NCBI RefSeq assembly: GCF_900188315.1
Contig: NZ_LT897781.1
Span: 1,550,001 to 1,614,000, forward strand
DNA: 64,000 bases
Reading direction: 5' to 3'
DNA from: Marinobacter sp. es.042
GTDB lineage: Bacteria; Pseudomonadota; Gammaproteobacteria; Pseudomonadales; Oleiphilaceae
Position numbers and translations under genes: made by a program. Positions 11,915-20,634 of the stretch are shown in pieces (position 1 is the stretch's first letter; the number at the start of each line of letters is the position of its first letter). The notes below the pieces were generated by a model. It made no database searches. It saw only the letters and a program-made list of their open reading frames with translations, and was not told the DNA's origin.

Positions 11915-11950
11915 TGTGAAGATAGAATTCACATCATTGAAATTGATCAA
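11915..11950 (+). promoter_or_regulatory. palindrome and FNR/Anr-like box upstream of the binding-protein gene
   Basis: Two possible operators lie 90-125 nt upstream of the gene at 12040. TGTGAA-N7-TTCACA (11915-11933) is a perfect 6-7-6 palindrome. TTGAA-N4-ATCAA (11937-11950) matches 9 of 10 bases of the FNR/Anr consensus TTGAT-N4-ATCAA. Both are inferred from pattern only. Confidence 0.35.
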
Positions 11951-12039
11951 GCAAGAGAGGAGAATCAGCCAATTCTGGCAGGGATGATAGCCGGGTTCAT
12001 TATCCACCTACAGTACTGTTCCGTAGAGAGCCCCACCAC

Positions 12040-12822
12040 ATGCAAAACCGATATCCCCGCCCCGTTTGCGCCACGTTTTTTTGCCTCTTGCTTGTACTGA
12101 ATGCACTTTTCTCGCGAGTTTTTGCCTCACAGGATTCCTCTGGCGAACAAAACGTTTTCCGTTTCAATATTTCGCCCAATGGCTACCCACCCTATCTCAT
12201 CAGTGACCAGAGCGAACCATCGGGAATCATGTGGGATGTGGTGTCCGAGGTAGCCCAGAGGCTGGGGTACCGGGTAATCGCTGAACAAATCCCCCGTAAA
12301 CGTGTAGATCAGATGCTGCTTGATGGGTACATCGATGCCACACCAAGGGCCCGGGAGTGGGCGGACGACCCGGAGAAATTCCTGTTTACCGATGCGATAG
12401 TCGACATCGAGGAAGTGTTTTTTGTACCAGCACAATCCAGCTTTTACTACGAGAGCCCGGACGATCTGATCTCCAAAACCATTGTCACCCACCTCGGCTA
12501 CCGTTATCCGCTGCTTGAGCCCTACTTCGAGGAAGGTCGGATTCGCCGCTTTGATGTTTCCAGAGACAAGGACATGTTCACCTTCGTACTGCACGGTGAC
12601 CGCTTCGACGCCGCGGTCGCCGACCGACTCGTCGGAAAGTGGATTCTCAGAAACGAGGGCCTGCGGCAGCATTTCGACATCAGCAACGAAAGCATCAGCA
12701 ATTACGGGTTCCGGCTGATGCTGCGGAAAGACTGGCAGTCCTTTGCCAGCCAGTTCAACGAAGAACTGGCGAAGATGAAGGCGAATGGCGAGCTGGATGC
12801 CATTCTCGCCAACTACCGCTGA
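12040..12822 (+). CDS. periplasmic solute-binding protein family 3, orphan
   Basis: A 260-residue protein with a signal peptide (hydrophobic to about residue 29, likely cleaved at FASQD). The body follows the SBP_bac_3 fold: FNISPNGYPPYL, SGIMWDVVSEVAQRLGY around residue 62, DGYIDATPRARE around 95 and FTDAIVDIEEVFFV around 116. It ends in MKANGELDAILANYR, the usual family-3 ending. No ABC permease or ATPase for amino acids is nearby, so it may feed a distant transporter or act as a stand-alone sensor. It converges on the ybbP-like gene with a gap of only 12 nt. The ligand is unknown. Confidence 0.85.
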   Translation: MQNRYPRPVCATFFCLLLVLNALFSRVFASQDSSGEQNVFRFNISPNGYPPYLISDQSEPSGIMWDVVSEVAQRLGYRVIAEQIPRKRVDQMLLDGYIDATPRAREWADDPEKFLFTDAIVDIEEVFFVPAQSSFYYESPDDLISKTIVTHLGYRYPLLEPYFEEGRIRRFDVSRDKDMFTFVLHGDRFDAAVADRLVGKWILRNEGLRQHFDISNESISNYGFRLMLRKDWQSFASQFNEELAKMKANGELDAILANYR

Positions 12823-12834
12823 AGCCGCCTGGCG

Positions 12835-15321
12835 CTACTCGAGGCGTCGCAACAACAGCATCGGCGATACACTCAACACCGGCCGTAGCTGCCAGCGGCC
12901 GAACAGGGCAAGAACAACGGCGCTGACGATTGGGATCGGCAGCACCACGTGCCAGTGCCACTGGAACGTGCCTTCGAACATCCTGAACTGAAGCGCCCAG
13001 ACTGCCGCCTCGGCGGCGACCACTCCAAGCACACCCGCGAAACCACCCAGCAACGCAAATTCGAGCATGGTGCTGCGAACCAGCAATCTCTGGCGCCCGC
13101 CCAGTGTTCGCAGCAGCGCGCCTTCCCGCTGTCGATCCTGAAGCGTTGCACTGACGACTGCAGCCATCACCACGAGCGCGGCGGCAAGGATCAGCGCCAG
13201 AATGGCTTCAATCGCCTGGGTTACTTGTCGCACAATTTCCTGAATTCGCTCGATAATGTGATCGATTTCCAGTACCGATACGGTCGGGAACTGCCGAGAA
13301 AACTCATTCAGGGCATCCTTTCTATCCGTGGGAAGATGAAAGCTGGTTATCCATGTTGCTGGCATGTCTCTCAGGCCGCCCTCCGGCGGAAATGCCATGT
13401 AGAAATTGGGCTTCATGCTGTCCCATTGAACCGTTCGGATACTGGTAACGGTTTCCGTCACTTTTTCGGAACCGATGGTAAAGGTCAACTTGTCCCCCAG
13501 TACCAGGCCAAGCTGTGCTGCCAGTTCCGCTTCCACCGAAACGCCATCTTTCTGGTTCTCGTCAAACCAGCCGCCTTCGACGATCTCGTTGTCGTCCGGC
13601 AAGGTCGACATCCAGGTCAGGTTCAGTTCACGGTTGAGAGCGTTAACATTCTCATCCTTGCTGACCGTTTCCTTGACCGGCTGGCCATTGAGTTCGGTCA
13701 AACGTCCTCGAACCATCGGGTAAAGCTTGTCCAGTGGCTGGCCACGCTCCTGCCAGAACGCATCGACGTCCTCGACCGCTTCCGGTGCGATATTGATCAG
13801 GAAATGATTGGGTGCGTCATCCGGCAACTGGGCCTGCCAGTCTGCCAGCAGAGAGGTCCGCACCAATATCAGCGTGGCCGCCAGCATCAACGTCATCGCA
13901 AATACGGCAATCTGGGAAAGACTGGCCCTGCGATGCCGGTACAGCCCCACCAGGGCCAAACGCCAGGCGTTACCACCGCCACGGACCTTACGCAGTGTTG
14001 CCACCAACAGCCAACCCACCAGGCCGAGTGCCCCGAGCAGCAACGCAAGCCCCCCCAGAAGGGAAACCACCAGCGCAAGTTCGCCTGCATACATCCACAC
14101 CAGCCCGAAAACCGCCACAATGGCAATTATCATATCCGGCAGGGCCTCACGACCGGTTTCACCGGGCTGGCTGCGCAGTACACGCATCGCCGGAACGTTG
14201 CGAAGCCTGCGAACGGGAGGATAGGCAAACGCAAACAGAGAGACCAGTGCCGTAAGCAAGGCGGGCACCAATGCGGACGGATCGAGCTGAAATTCCACCG
14301 GGCGCTCAAGCACCTGGCTCAGCATGTGAATCAGCAACCAGTACAGCGGCATCGCGACCAACAGTCCGCCCACAATCCCGGTGATACCCCAGAGCGCGAG
14401 GCGCTTGAGGTACAAACCGCCAATCCCTGCACCGCTGAGCCCCAGCGTTTTCAAAAGTGCCACGGTATCGCGCTGGGAAAGGGCATACTGACGACTCGCC
14501 ACAGCCACGGCGACGGCTGCAAGCAGGACCGCAAGACTGCCACCCAACAGAAGGAATCGCTCGGCTCGCTCGAGTGAGCGCGAGAAGGTCTCGCCATCCC
14601 GGACACCCGCCCATTCATGACTGGGCTCGAGTCTGGGTTCCAACCATTGGTAGTACGATTCCAGCGCAGCTTCATCACCGGCAAACAGGTAGACGTATTC
14701 AACCCGGCTGCCCTCCTGGATGACCCCGGTGGCGGGCACATCATCCACATGCATCATCACACGGGGGGCCAGTGCCGACAGCCGGAAACCGCCGTCCGGC
14801 TCACGGATGAGCAGGCCGGACACGGTGAGATTCAGATTACCGACTTCAAGCGATTCGCCGACTTCGAGATCCAGCAGCCTGAGCAAACGCGGGTTGATCC
14901 AGACCTCTCCCGGCCCGGGCCCCTGATTTACCAGCTCCCGGGTACCGGTCGGGTCCCGCTGGATTTCGATATCGCCGCGAAGCGGATATTCATTGCTCAC
15001 GGCCTTGACTGACACCAGCTGGAAATTCTCGTCACCGAACACCATGGTGGAGAATTCCACCATTCGACCGGTTTTCAGGCCCTGATCGGAGGCTTCCTGA
15101 AGCCAGGCGTCCGGAATCGGTCGGCCATTCTCTGCCTCAAGCTGGCGATCCGCTGCCAGGAACGAGCTGGCTGAAGAAACCAGGGTGCGTTGAAGCTGAC
15201 TGGCAAACAGGGCAATGGTGGCGACAGTGGCAACGGCAATGATGAGAGCGGCCAGAACGACGCGAACATCCCGTTCCCGCCAGTCCCGGCGAACCGACAT
15301 GAGCTTTTTTGCAGCAGCCAT
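12835..15321 (-). CDS. ybbP: FtsX-like ABC transporter permease (YbbP family)
   Basis: A large inner-membrane permease of 828 residues, the usual size of YbbP. It has one N-terminal transmembrane helix (about residues 20-43), a long periplasmic part and a first FtsX core with several helices (about 255-420). A second periplasmic region and a second FtsX core lie near the C-terminus (about 690-820). Its start codon overlaps the stop codon of the ATPase gene (TGATG), so the two are translationally coupled. The ATPase-permease pair divergent from tesA is a conserved arrangement, as in Escherichia coli. Members are thought to act on lipids or lipoproteins at the cell envelope rather than import nutrients; the cargo is unproven. 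Confidence 0.92.
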   Translation of the reverse strand: MAAAKKLMSVRRDWRERDVRVVLAALIIAVATVATIALFASQLQRTLVSSASSFLAADRQLEAENGRPIPDAWLQEASDQGLKTGRMVEFSTMVFGDENFQLVSVKAVSNEYPLRGDIEIQRDPTGTRELVNQGPGPGEVWINPRLLRLLDLEVGESLEVGNLNLTVSGLLIREPDGGFRLSALAPRVMMHVDDVPATGVIQEGSRVEYVYLFAGDEAALESYYQWLEPRLEPSHEWAGVRDGETFSRSLERAERFLLLGGSLAVLLAAVAVAVASRQYALSQRDTVALLKTLGLSGAGIGGLYLKRLALWGITGIVGGLLVAMPLYWLLIHMLSQVLERPVEFQLDPSALVPALLTALVSLFAFAYPPVRRLRNVPAMRVLRSQPGETGREALPDMIIAIVAVFGLVWMYAGELALVVSLLGGLALLLGALGLVGWLLVATLRKVRGGGNAWRLALVGLYRHRRASLSQIAVFAMTLMLAATLILVRTSLLADWQAQLPDDAPNHFLINIAPEAVEDVDAFWQERGQPLDKLYPMVRGRLTELNGQPVKETVSKDENVNALNRELNLTWMSTLPDDNEIVEGGWFDENQKDGVSVEAELAAQLGLVLGDKLTFTIGSEKVTETVTSIRTVQWDSMKPNFYMAFPPEGGLRDMPATWITSFHLPTDRKDALNEFSRQFPTVSVLEIDHIIERIQEIVRQVTQAIEAILALILAAALVVMAAVVSATLQDRQREGALLRTLGGRQRLLVRSTMLEFALLGGFAGVLGVVAAEAAVWALQFRMFEGTFQWHWHVVLPIPIVSAVVLALFGRWQLRPVLSVSPMLLLRRLE

Positions 15322-16049
15322 CAGTGCGCCATCTCCTGCGCTGCTTCCGGTTCGGTCAGAACGCCGGCTTCAATATGGAACTGCCGATTGCAGCGAGCCG
15401 CCAGGTGTTCATCGTGGGTTACCATCACCAGCGTTGTGCCCTGCTCCCGGTTCAACGCCATCAAAAGATCGGACACTGCCTGACCGGTGCGGTTATCCAG
15501 GTTACCCGTCGGCTCGTCAGCGAACAGGATCAGCGGCTCAGACGCAAATGCCCGCGCGATGGCAACCCGCTGCTGCTCACCACCGGAGAGCTGTCTGGGT
15601 GTGTGGGTCAGCCGTTCGCCAAGCCCTACCCGTTCCAGTAGCTCACGGGCCCTTTTCTCCGGCGAGGCCATGCCGGCAAGCTCCAGCGGCAACATAACGT
15701 TCTCGAGCGCGGTTAGCGCCGGCAAGAGTTGGAAGGACTGAAACACAAACCCGACCCTGTGTGCGCGGAGTTTTGCCCGCTCGTCCTCACTGAGCTTGCT
15801 GATCACCGAGCCGTCCAGCTCCACCGTCCCCTCACTGGGCGTATCAAGACCCGCCAGCAAACCCAACAGGGTGGTTTTACCAGAACCGGAGCGCCCGACA
15901 ATGGCTACGGATTCTCCCCGATTGATTTCGAGAGTGACCCCCTGCAAGATCGTGAGCGTATCGGTTTCAACACTGACGCGATGGGTCAGATTATCTACCC
16001 GTAACATTGGGCTCTGGCTATCCGGGTTAACATTGGTCATCTGATTCAC
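15321..16049 (-). CDS. ybbA: ABC transporter ATPase (YbbA family)
   Basis: The cytoplasmic ATPase partner of the adjacent FtsX-like permease, 242 residues. Walker A is GRSGSGKTT near residue 52, the ABC signature [14 protein letters not shown] near 153 and Walker [14 protein letters not shown] near 174, with the switch His in MVTHDE. LolD/MacB-type members share this signature. The GTG at 16049 sits 4-5 nt after GGGAGA and is preferred to the ATG at 16040, which would be 13 nt away. It is transcribed divergently from tesA; the intervening 54 nt must hold both promoters. Confidence 0.93.
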   Translation of the reverse strand: MNQMTNVNPDSQSPMLRVDNLTHRVSVETDTLTILQGVTLEINRGESVAIVGRSGSGKTTLLGLLAGLDTPSEGTVELDGSVISKLSEDERAKLRAHRVGFVFQSFQLLPALTALENVMLPLELAGMASPEKRARELLERVGLGERLTHTPRQLSGGEQQRVAIARAFASEPLILFADEPTGNLDNRTGQAVSDLLMALNREQGTTLVMVTHDEHLAARCNRQFHIEAGVLTEPEAAQEMAH

Positions 16050-16103
16050 GGAATCTCCCGATCCTGGGTCTCGAAAAACGGCTTAAAGGTGTATTGGTTG
16101 TCT

Positions 16104-16733
16104 ATGCATACGGCATTGGTGTACGTCAGATCAATTCTTTTTCTTGTGTTTGCCGTGCTGGCTCTGCCGGCAGTGGCCAGCCAGAACACGCTGCTCATCG
16201 TCGGTGACAGCCTCAGTGCGGCCTATGGAGTGCCCTCCGAAACTGCCTGGGTGCAGTTGCTTAGAAACCGGCTCGATAGCAAAGGGTTGAACGACTGGGA
16301 AGTGGTCAATGCCAGCATCAGCGGAGAAACCACGGATGGCGGTGCCCGCCGGCTGCCTGATCTCCTTGCGGAGAACGAGCCCGACGTCGTGGTCATTGAA
16401 TTGGGCGGCAATGATGGCCTTCGCGGCTTTCCCCCCAACGTTATCGAATCCAATCTCGCCTCCATGATCGAAAAGGTCCAGACCTCGGGTGCTCTCGCCG
16501 TATTGGTGGGCATGCAGATACCTCCCAACTACGGACAGCGCTACACGGAGATGTTTGCCGACATCTATCCGAAGCTGTCTGACCGATACGACACCGCATT
16601 GGTTCCCTTTTTCCTGGACGGCATCTACAACCAGGCCGGGCTGATGCAGGACGACGGGATTCACCCTACCGAGGAAGCCCAGGGCAAACTGCTGGAAAAT
16701 GTCTGGCCGGTACTCAAACCGATCCTGCAATAA
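16104..16733 (+). CDS. tesA: esterase/thioesterase TesA (SGNH hydrolase)
   Basis: A periplasmic SGNH-family hydrolase corresponding to TesA, which acts as acyl-CoA thioesterase I, lysophospholipase L1 and arylesterase. From the ATG at 16104 it has 209 residues with a signal peptide ending near ALPAVASQN. The catalytic Ser is in GDSLSAAYG, the oxyanion Gly/Asn in GETTDGG and GGNDGLRG, and the Asp-His pair in DDGIHPTEEAQ. An in-frame GTG at 16089 is another possible start; neither has a perfectly spaced Shine-Dalgarno site. The position beside ybbA/ybbP supports the name. The 3' end converges on the YheT-like gene with 7 nt between them. Confidence 0.93.
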   Translation: MHTALVYVRSILFLVFAVLALPAVASQNTLLIVGDSLSAAYGVPSETAWVQLLRNRLDSKGLNDWEVVNASISGETTDGGARRLPDLLAENEPDVVVIELGGNDGLRGFPPNVIESNLASMIEKVQTSGALAVLVGMQIPPNYGQRYTEMFADIYPKLSDRYDTALVPFFLDGIYNQAGLMQDDGIHPTEEAQGKLLENVWPVLKPILQ

Positions 16734-16740
16734 AGATGGT

Positions 16741-17706
16741 TCAGGTCAATCCCTGGAGGAATGCCAGCGCACGGCGCTCTGACCAGTAAAAGCCATCTTT
16801 CGAATGCTCGACAAACCCGACGTGGCCGCCCCAACGAGGAGCGTCGAGGCGCACATGAGCGCCAAGCTCCCGCCGGGATTCAGGGAAACAGCGCGCCGAG
16901 AGAAACGGATCGTCGGCGGCGTTCACCATCAGCGCCGGCACACGGATATCTCGCATGCGCCCCAATGCTGAACACTGGGCCCAGTAATCCCGGGCATTGC
17001 GGAAACCGTGCAGAGGCGCAGTGTAGCGGTCATCAAACTCATGAAAGCTACGAATGGCATCAAACCCCGAAATATCAATCAGGTCCGGGAACCTCTCCGC
17101 CTTTTCCTCCATTTTTACCTTCAGATCCCGGAGAAAGCGCTGCATATAGATCTTTCGGCTGGGCAACGCCAGCATATCTGCGCTGCCGGCCAGGTCGCAG
17201 GGAACCGAATAGGCAACGGCTCCGCAGATCCGGCTATCAACACGCTCGCCCTGTTCGCCCAGATAAAGCAGCGTCAGATTGCCCCCCATGCTGAACCCGG
17301 AAAGAAACAGGGTGTCGTACGCACCTGACAAACCGTGGTTGACCACCAGGCCGAGATCCTCGGTGGCGCCGCTGTGATAGAACCTCGGTTGCCGGTTCAT
17401 AACCCCGCCGCAAGAGCGGAAGTTCCAGGCAAGAACATCCCAGCCTTCCCGAAGCAGGGCGCGAGTTAAACCAAGCACGTAGGGCCGCCTGCTGTGACCT
17501 TCCAGACCGTGAGACACGATGGCCAGGCGATCGCTACCCTGCCGGTACCAGTCCAGGTGCAGTTCGTCGTCATCCGGTGTGGCGATCACTTCCGGCTCCG
17601 GTTCCACCATCGGGACTTTGCGAAACAGTGTGGGCCAGACAGACTGAACGTGGCCATTGCGCAACCACGGCGGGGGCCGGTAGTGAAGAGTCCTGCTTTC
17701 GTACAA
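16741..17706 (-). CDS. YheT-family alpha/beta hydrolase
   Basis: A 321-residue cytoplasmic hydrolase of the YheT/ABHD1-3 group. It starts PPPWLRNGHVQSVWPTLFR, the family's typical opening. The nucleophile elbow is GFSMGGN near residue 140. The likely acid is in NAADDPFL around 265, and the His is in WGGHVGFVE near 295, completing the triad. HGLEGHSRRPY around residue 66 forms the oxyanion loop. The family is conserved in gammaproteobacteria and probably cleaves esters; its natural substrate is not settled. It is transcribed alone, convergent with tesA, with a tRNA-Asn gene on the opposite strand behind its start. Confidence 0.88.
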   Translation of the reverse strand: MYESRTLHYRPPPWLRNGHVQSVWPTLFRKVPMVEPEPEVIATPDDDELHLDWYRQGSDRLAIVSHGLEGHSRRPYVLGLTRALLREGWDVLAWNFRSCGGVMNRQPRFYHSGATEDLGLVVNHGLSGAYDTLFLSGFSMGGNLTLLYLGEQGERVDSRICGAVAYSVPCDLAGSADMLALPSRKIYMQRFLRDLKVKMEEKAERFPDLIDISGFDAIRSFHEFDDRYTAPLHGFRNARDYWAQCSALGRMRDIRVPALMVNAADDPFLSARCFPESRRELGAHVRLDAPRWGGHVGFVEHSKDGFYWSERRALAFLQGLT

Positions 17707-17730
17707 TTTTTAGCCTTTCATATCAGGGGG

Positions 17731-17759
17731 TTGACCCCGTAAACCAAAGCGCTTAATAT
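17731..17759 (+). promoter_or_regulatory. promoter of tRNA-Asn (first copy)
   Basis: TTGACC (17731-17736) and TAATAT (17754-17759) are spaced by exactly 17 nt, 19 nt before the tRNA. The sequence after the -10 (GCGCGCC) is a GC-rich discriminator, as in stringently controlled stable-RNA promoters. The second tRNA-Asn has the same -10. Confidence 0.8.
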
Positions 17760-17778
17760 GCGCGCCACTTGATGCTGT

Positions 17779-17854
17779 TCCCCGATAGCTCAGTTGGTAG
17801 AGCAACGGACTGTTAATCCGTTTGTCGCTGGTTCGAGCCCAGCTCGGGGAGCCA
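17779..17854 (+). tRNA. tRNA-Asn (GTT)
   Basis: A 76-nt cloverleaf with encoded CCA. The acceptor arms TCCCCGA and TCGGGGA pair perfectly, followed by G and CCA. The anticodon stem ACGGA/TCCGT holds the loop CTGTTAA with anticodon GTT at 17812-17814. GGTTCGAGCC is the T arm. The sequence is identical to the tRNA at 32449-32524. Confidence 0.98.
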
Positions 17855-17863
17855 CTTATTCCG

Positions 17864-17899
17864 AAATGCCGCTGATTCTTCTGAACCAGCGGCATTTTT
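17864..17899 (+). terminator. terminator of tRNA-Asn (first copy)
   Basis: AAATGCCGCTG pairs perfectly with CAGCGGCATTT and continues into TTT; the stem begins 10 nt after the tRNA CCA end. It may also serve the convergent apeB gene, whose stop codon lies at 17911. Confidence 0.9.
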
Positions 17900-17910
17900 C
17901 GCTTACGGCC

Positions 17911-19200
17911 TCAGAAAATCTGCTCGCGCTGCATGAATTCGCTCAGCACGCGGAACAACGTGAACCCATCCTCGGTGCCAATCAGCTCCCGAATGGAATG
18001 CATACCGAACTGGGGCACGCCAATATCCAGCGTGGTTACACCCAGGTTCCCCGCCGTCAGGGGCCCAATGGTGCTGCCGCAGCCCATATCGCTCCGAACC
18101 ACAAAGGTCTGGTGAGGCAACCCCAGCTCGTCACTAATGTGCCGGTATACTGCTGCCGATCGACTGTTGGTGGCGTACCGCTGGTTATGGTTGACCTTGA
18201 TCACCGGCCCCTGATTGAGAATCGGGCCATGATTCTCATCATGTTTATCCATGTAATTCGGATGAATGCCATGGGCATTGTCCGCCGACACCATCATCGA
18301 GTTGGCAATAGCGCGAGCCTTTCCAGCGCCGACCCAGCGGTCCAGAACCGCTGTCAGGAACGGCCCTTGTGCACCTTCGGCAGACATACTGCCAACTTCC
18401 TCGTGATCGTTGCAGACCAGCAACGCGGCTTCGTCGCCGGAGGTTTTCAGCAGCGACTGGAGGCCAATGTAACAACTCAGAAGGTTGTCCAGCCGAGCCG
18501 AGGCGATGAAATCATCACGCAATCCGACAAACGAGGCTTCACGGGCATCGTAGAAACTGAGCTCGTAACCCAGGACCTTGCGGACAGTGAGCCCGGTCTC
18601 CGACTTGACCTGCTGGGACAGCAGATCCACGAAGCTGGTGGTATCGCTCTCAGGAACCTGCATCAGAACCGGTGGCAGATCGGTCTGTGGGTTAACCGTG
18701 CGATTGCTGTTGGCTTCTCGATCAAGATGGATTGCCAAGCTGGGAATAAATGCGACAGGCTTACGGAAATCCACCAGGGTGTCCCTTACCTTGCCGTCCT
18801 CGTCCAGCACCGTCACCCGACCGGCCAGGGAAAGATCCCGGTCAAACCAGGGATTCAGCAGCACACCACCGTATACTTCGACACCCAACTGGAAGAAGCC
18901 CTTGCGGCGGAGCTCAGGGTTCGGCTTGACCTTCAGGCAGGGGCTGTCGGTATGAGCACCCACCATGCGGATTCCCGAGGTGGTGACATCTTTGCTGCCG
19001 GTTCGGAAGGCGATAATTGAGGAGCCGTTGCGGACAACGTAATAGCCCTGGTTGCTCACCAGCGACCAGTCTTCCCGCTCATCCAGCTCCTGAAACCCGG
19101 CCGCACTCAGCCGTTGTTTCATGGTGTCGACCGCATGCCAGGGTGTGGGGGAAGTGTTCAGAAACTTCAATAAATCTTTGTTAAATTCAGCGTGTTCCAT
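17911..19200 (-). CDS. apeB: M18 family aminopeptidase
   Basis: A cytoplasmic zinc aminopeptidase of family M18, which forms large tetrahedral complexes and prefers acidic N-terminal residues. The ATG at 19200 gives [22 protein letters not shown], the usual family start, for 429 residues; a longer frame to 19260 adds an unlikely extension. The metal ligands are the His in [13 protein letters not shown], the Asp in [13 protein letters not shown], the Glu pair in [17 protein letters not shown] and the Asp in [14 protein letters not shown]. The final His is in [14 protein letters not shown]. All are present. The 3' end lies just past the tRNA-Asn terminator on the other strand. Confidence 0.95.
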   Translation of the reverse strand: MEHAEFNKDLLKFLNTSPTPWHAVDTMKQRLSAAGFQELDEREDWSLVSNQGYYVVRNGSSIIAFRTGSKDVTTSGIRMVGAHTDSPCLKVKPNPELRRKGFFQLGVEVYGGVLLNPWFDRDLSLAGRVTVLDEDGKVRDTLVDFRKPVAFIPSLAIHLDREANSNRTVNPQTDLPPVLMQVPESDTTSFVDLLSQQVKSETGLTVRKVLGYELSFYDAREASFVGLRDDFIASARLDNLLSCYIGLQSLLKTSGDEAALLVCNDHEEVGSMSAEGAQGPFLTAVLDRWVGAGKARAIANSMMVSADNAHGIHPNYMDKHDENHGPILNQGPVIKVNHNQRYATNSRSAAVYRHISDELGLPHQTFVVRSDMGCGSTIGPLTAGNLGVTTLDIGVPQFGMHSIRELIGTEDGFTLFRVLSEFMQREQIF

Positions 19201-19321
19201 GATGTCCCTGATTAAAAGATAATTGCGCCAACAGTATGGCATGAAGCCGTAAAGCCTCATACTGCGTCAACGGACATTCCCTATAACCGGGTCACAAATC
19301 AACCATCACCGGGAGCCCAAC

Positions 19322-19807
19322 GTGCCAGCACCGAGATTTCTCGACATTGAATACTGCCAGACCGACGATGCGCTTTTTCCCACCGCCATGGCCTGGTCGC
19401 TGGAAGACGGCCGAATGAAAACCGTGGTTATCGCCCCTTCCGACGACTGGCTCCCGGAAGATGGTGACCTGGGTGATGTCGACCTTCTCTACCTTGAAGA
19501 ACAGGGCGTGCCCCTGATCGAGCTGGCCCGGGAACTGCACCAGGATCTGCCCGACCAGACCGTCTTCGTAGACGGCCTCGATCCGGACGAGATTCTGGTA
19601 GACCTCATTTTCACGGCCGTGGCACAGGAGGCCCCGTTCGAAATCGCACCCATCAGTGAGCTGATCACCGGCCTGGACAGCGAAACCCTGGAAGACCGCC
19701 GCCGCCAGCTTCTGTTCGAGGAAAGCCTGGAACCCCAGTTGCCTGAAAATGGCGTCTACGCACTGCTGCTGATGGCGCGGGAAGAAGGCCTGTTCGACGA
19801 GGATTGA
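19322..19807 (+). CDS. hypothetical protein, possible degenerate DEDD-exonuclease fold
   Basis: A 161-residue acidic soluble protein with a GTG start that follows GGGAG by 7 nt. It opens FLDIEYCQTDDALFPTAMAWS. The DxE at residues 8-10 followed by an A-W-S strand looks like the first motif of DEDD-type exonucleases (RNase T/oligoribonuclease fold), and VFVDGLDPDEILVDLIF near residue 80 could be the second Asp region. The last catalytic His/Asp block is not evident (ENGVYALLLMARE), so the enzyme activity is doubtful. It is probably a monocistronic gene between apeB (divergent) and an outer-membrane protein. I cannot name it further. Confidence 0.75.
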   Translation: MPAPRFLDIEYCQTDDALFPTAMAWSLEDGRMKTVVIAPSDDWLPEDGDLGDVDLLYLEEQGVPLIELARELHQDLPDQTVFVDGLDPDEILVDLIFTAVAQEAPFEIAPISELITGLDSETLEDRRRQLLFEESLEPQLPENGVYALLLMAREEGLFDED

Positions 19808-19914
19808 GAAACAGCAGGAATTGACAGGGGGAAGTGTGACACGGGTCGACGTAACAAACGGTTACACGAGGCAGAATCAGCCCGTATTCGCCCATGTCAG
19901 GAAGCCCGATAACA

Positions 19915-20523
19915 ATGAACAAGGTTGTGCGAACGCCCCTCGTCTGTCCGCTTGTCCCTGCCCTGCTCCTCGCATCCCAGGCCGCCCTGGCCCAGGAAAC
20001 GCCAAGGGCCGACAAACACTACATCGGGCTGCTGGCAACCAACTACAACCACCGCACCATCGGTGAAAACACCAAGGAAACCGCCTGGGGCACAGGCGGA
20101 ACACTGGTTGTGGGTGGCCACATAACCGATCTGTTTCACGCCGAGCTGCGGGCCGGTGGTGGCTTCAAAGACGCCGAGGTACCGGACAGCGACCTGACGC
20201 TGAGCGTTGACTACTACGCCAGCTGGTACATGGGCCTGCACTACCCGATCACCGACTATGCAAACCTCTACGGCCAGTTCGGCTTTTCTTATATCCACGG
20301 CGAAGGCGAGATCAGCGATCCCGCAAATGATCGCAACAACCCCTACCTGGATCTCGAAGGCGAGTTCCCGGACAGCGGCTTCAACGTAAGCTGGATTGCC
20401 GGGCTCGACTTCGAAGTTTTGGACGATACGTTCCTGGTGTTCGAGGGCGGCAAGCTCTTCGAAGACACCGGAACGGATGTAAATACCTTCCAGTTCTCTG
20501 GTGGCGTGCGTTACGAGTTCTAA
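19915..20523 (+). CDS. outer-membrane beta-barrel protein
   Basis: A 202-residue exported protein. From the ATG at 19915 the signal peptide runs to LLASQAALAQE. The mature part alternates aromatic and polar residues in strands (HYIGLLATNYN, DYYASWYMGLHYPI, YANLYGQFGFSYIHG, FQFSGGVRYEF). It ends in a C-terminal Phe, the usual Bam recognition signal of 8-stranded barrels. There is no OmpA-type peptidoglycan domain, and the exact family (OmpW- or OmpX-like, or the general outer-membrane beta-barrel family) is unclear. An in-frame ATG at 19894 would spoil the signal peptide. A REP-type doublet lies directly after the stop codon. Confidence 0.8.
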   Translation: MNKVVRTPLVCPLVPALLLASQAALAQETPRADKHYIGLLATNYNHRTIGENTKETAWGTGGTLVVGGHITDLFHAELRAGGGFKDAEVPDSDLTLSVDYYASWYMGLHYPITDYANLYGQFGFSYIHGEGEISDPANDRNNPYLDLEGEFPDSGFNVSWIAGLDFEVLDDTFLVFEGGKLFEDTGTDVNTFQFSGGVRYEF

Positions 20524-20529
20524 TATGAT

Positions 20530-20621
20530 GTAGGTCGGATTAGCGCAGCGTAATCCGACAATCTGCTGATACTTGATGCCAATGATTACTTGTCGGATTA
20601 CGCTGCGCTAATCCGACCTAC
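20530..20621. repeat. REP-type inverted doublet (REPIN)
   Basis: Two exact 31-nt copies in opposite orientation (20530-20560 and 20591-20621) flank a 30-nt spacer. Each copy is itself a near-palindrome built from GTCGGATTA and TAATCCGAC arms. The same GTAGGTCGGATTAG-type unit is widespread in proteobacteria as REP elements mobilised by RAYT transposases. It sits between the ends of two convergent genes and can form a large hairpin. No RAYT gene is in the window. Confidence 0.85.
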
Positions 20622-20634
20622 TATTCGATAGTGG

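Noticed and set aside
12949..14577. 542-residue open frame opposite the ybbP-like permease
   Set aside because: Composition is rich in His, Gln and Arg, typical of a shadow frame; the permease on the other strand explains the sequence.
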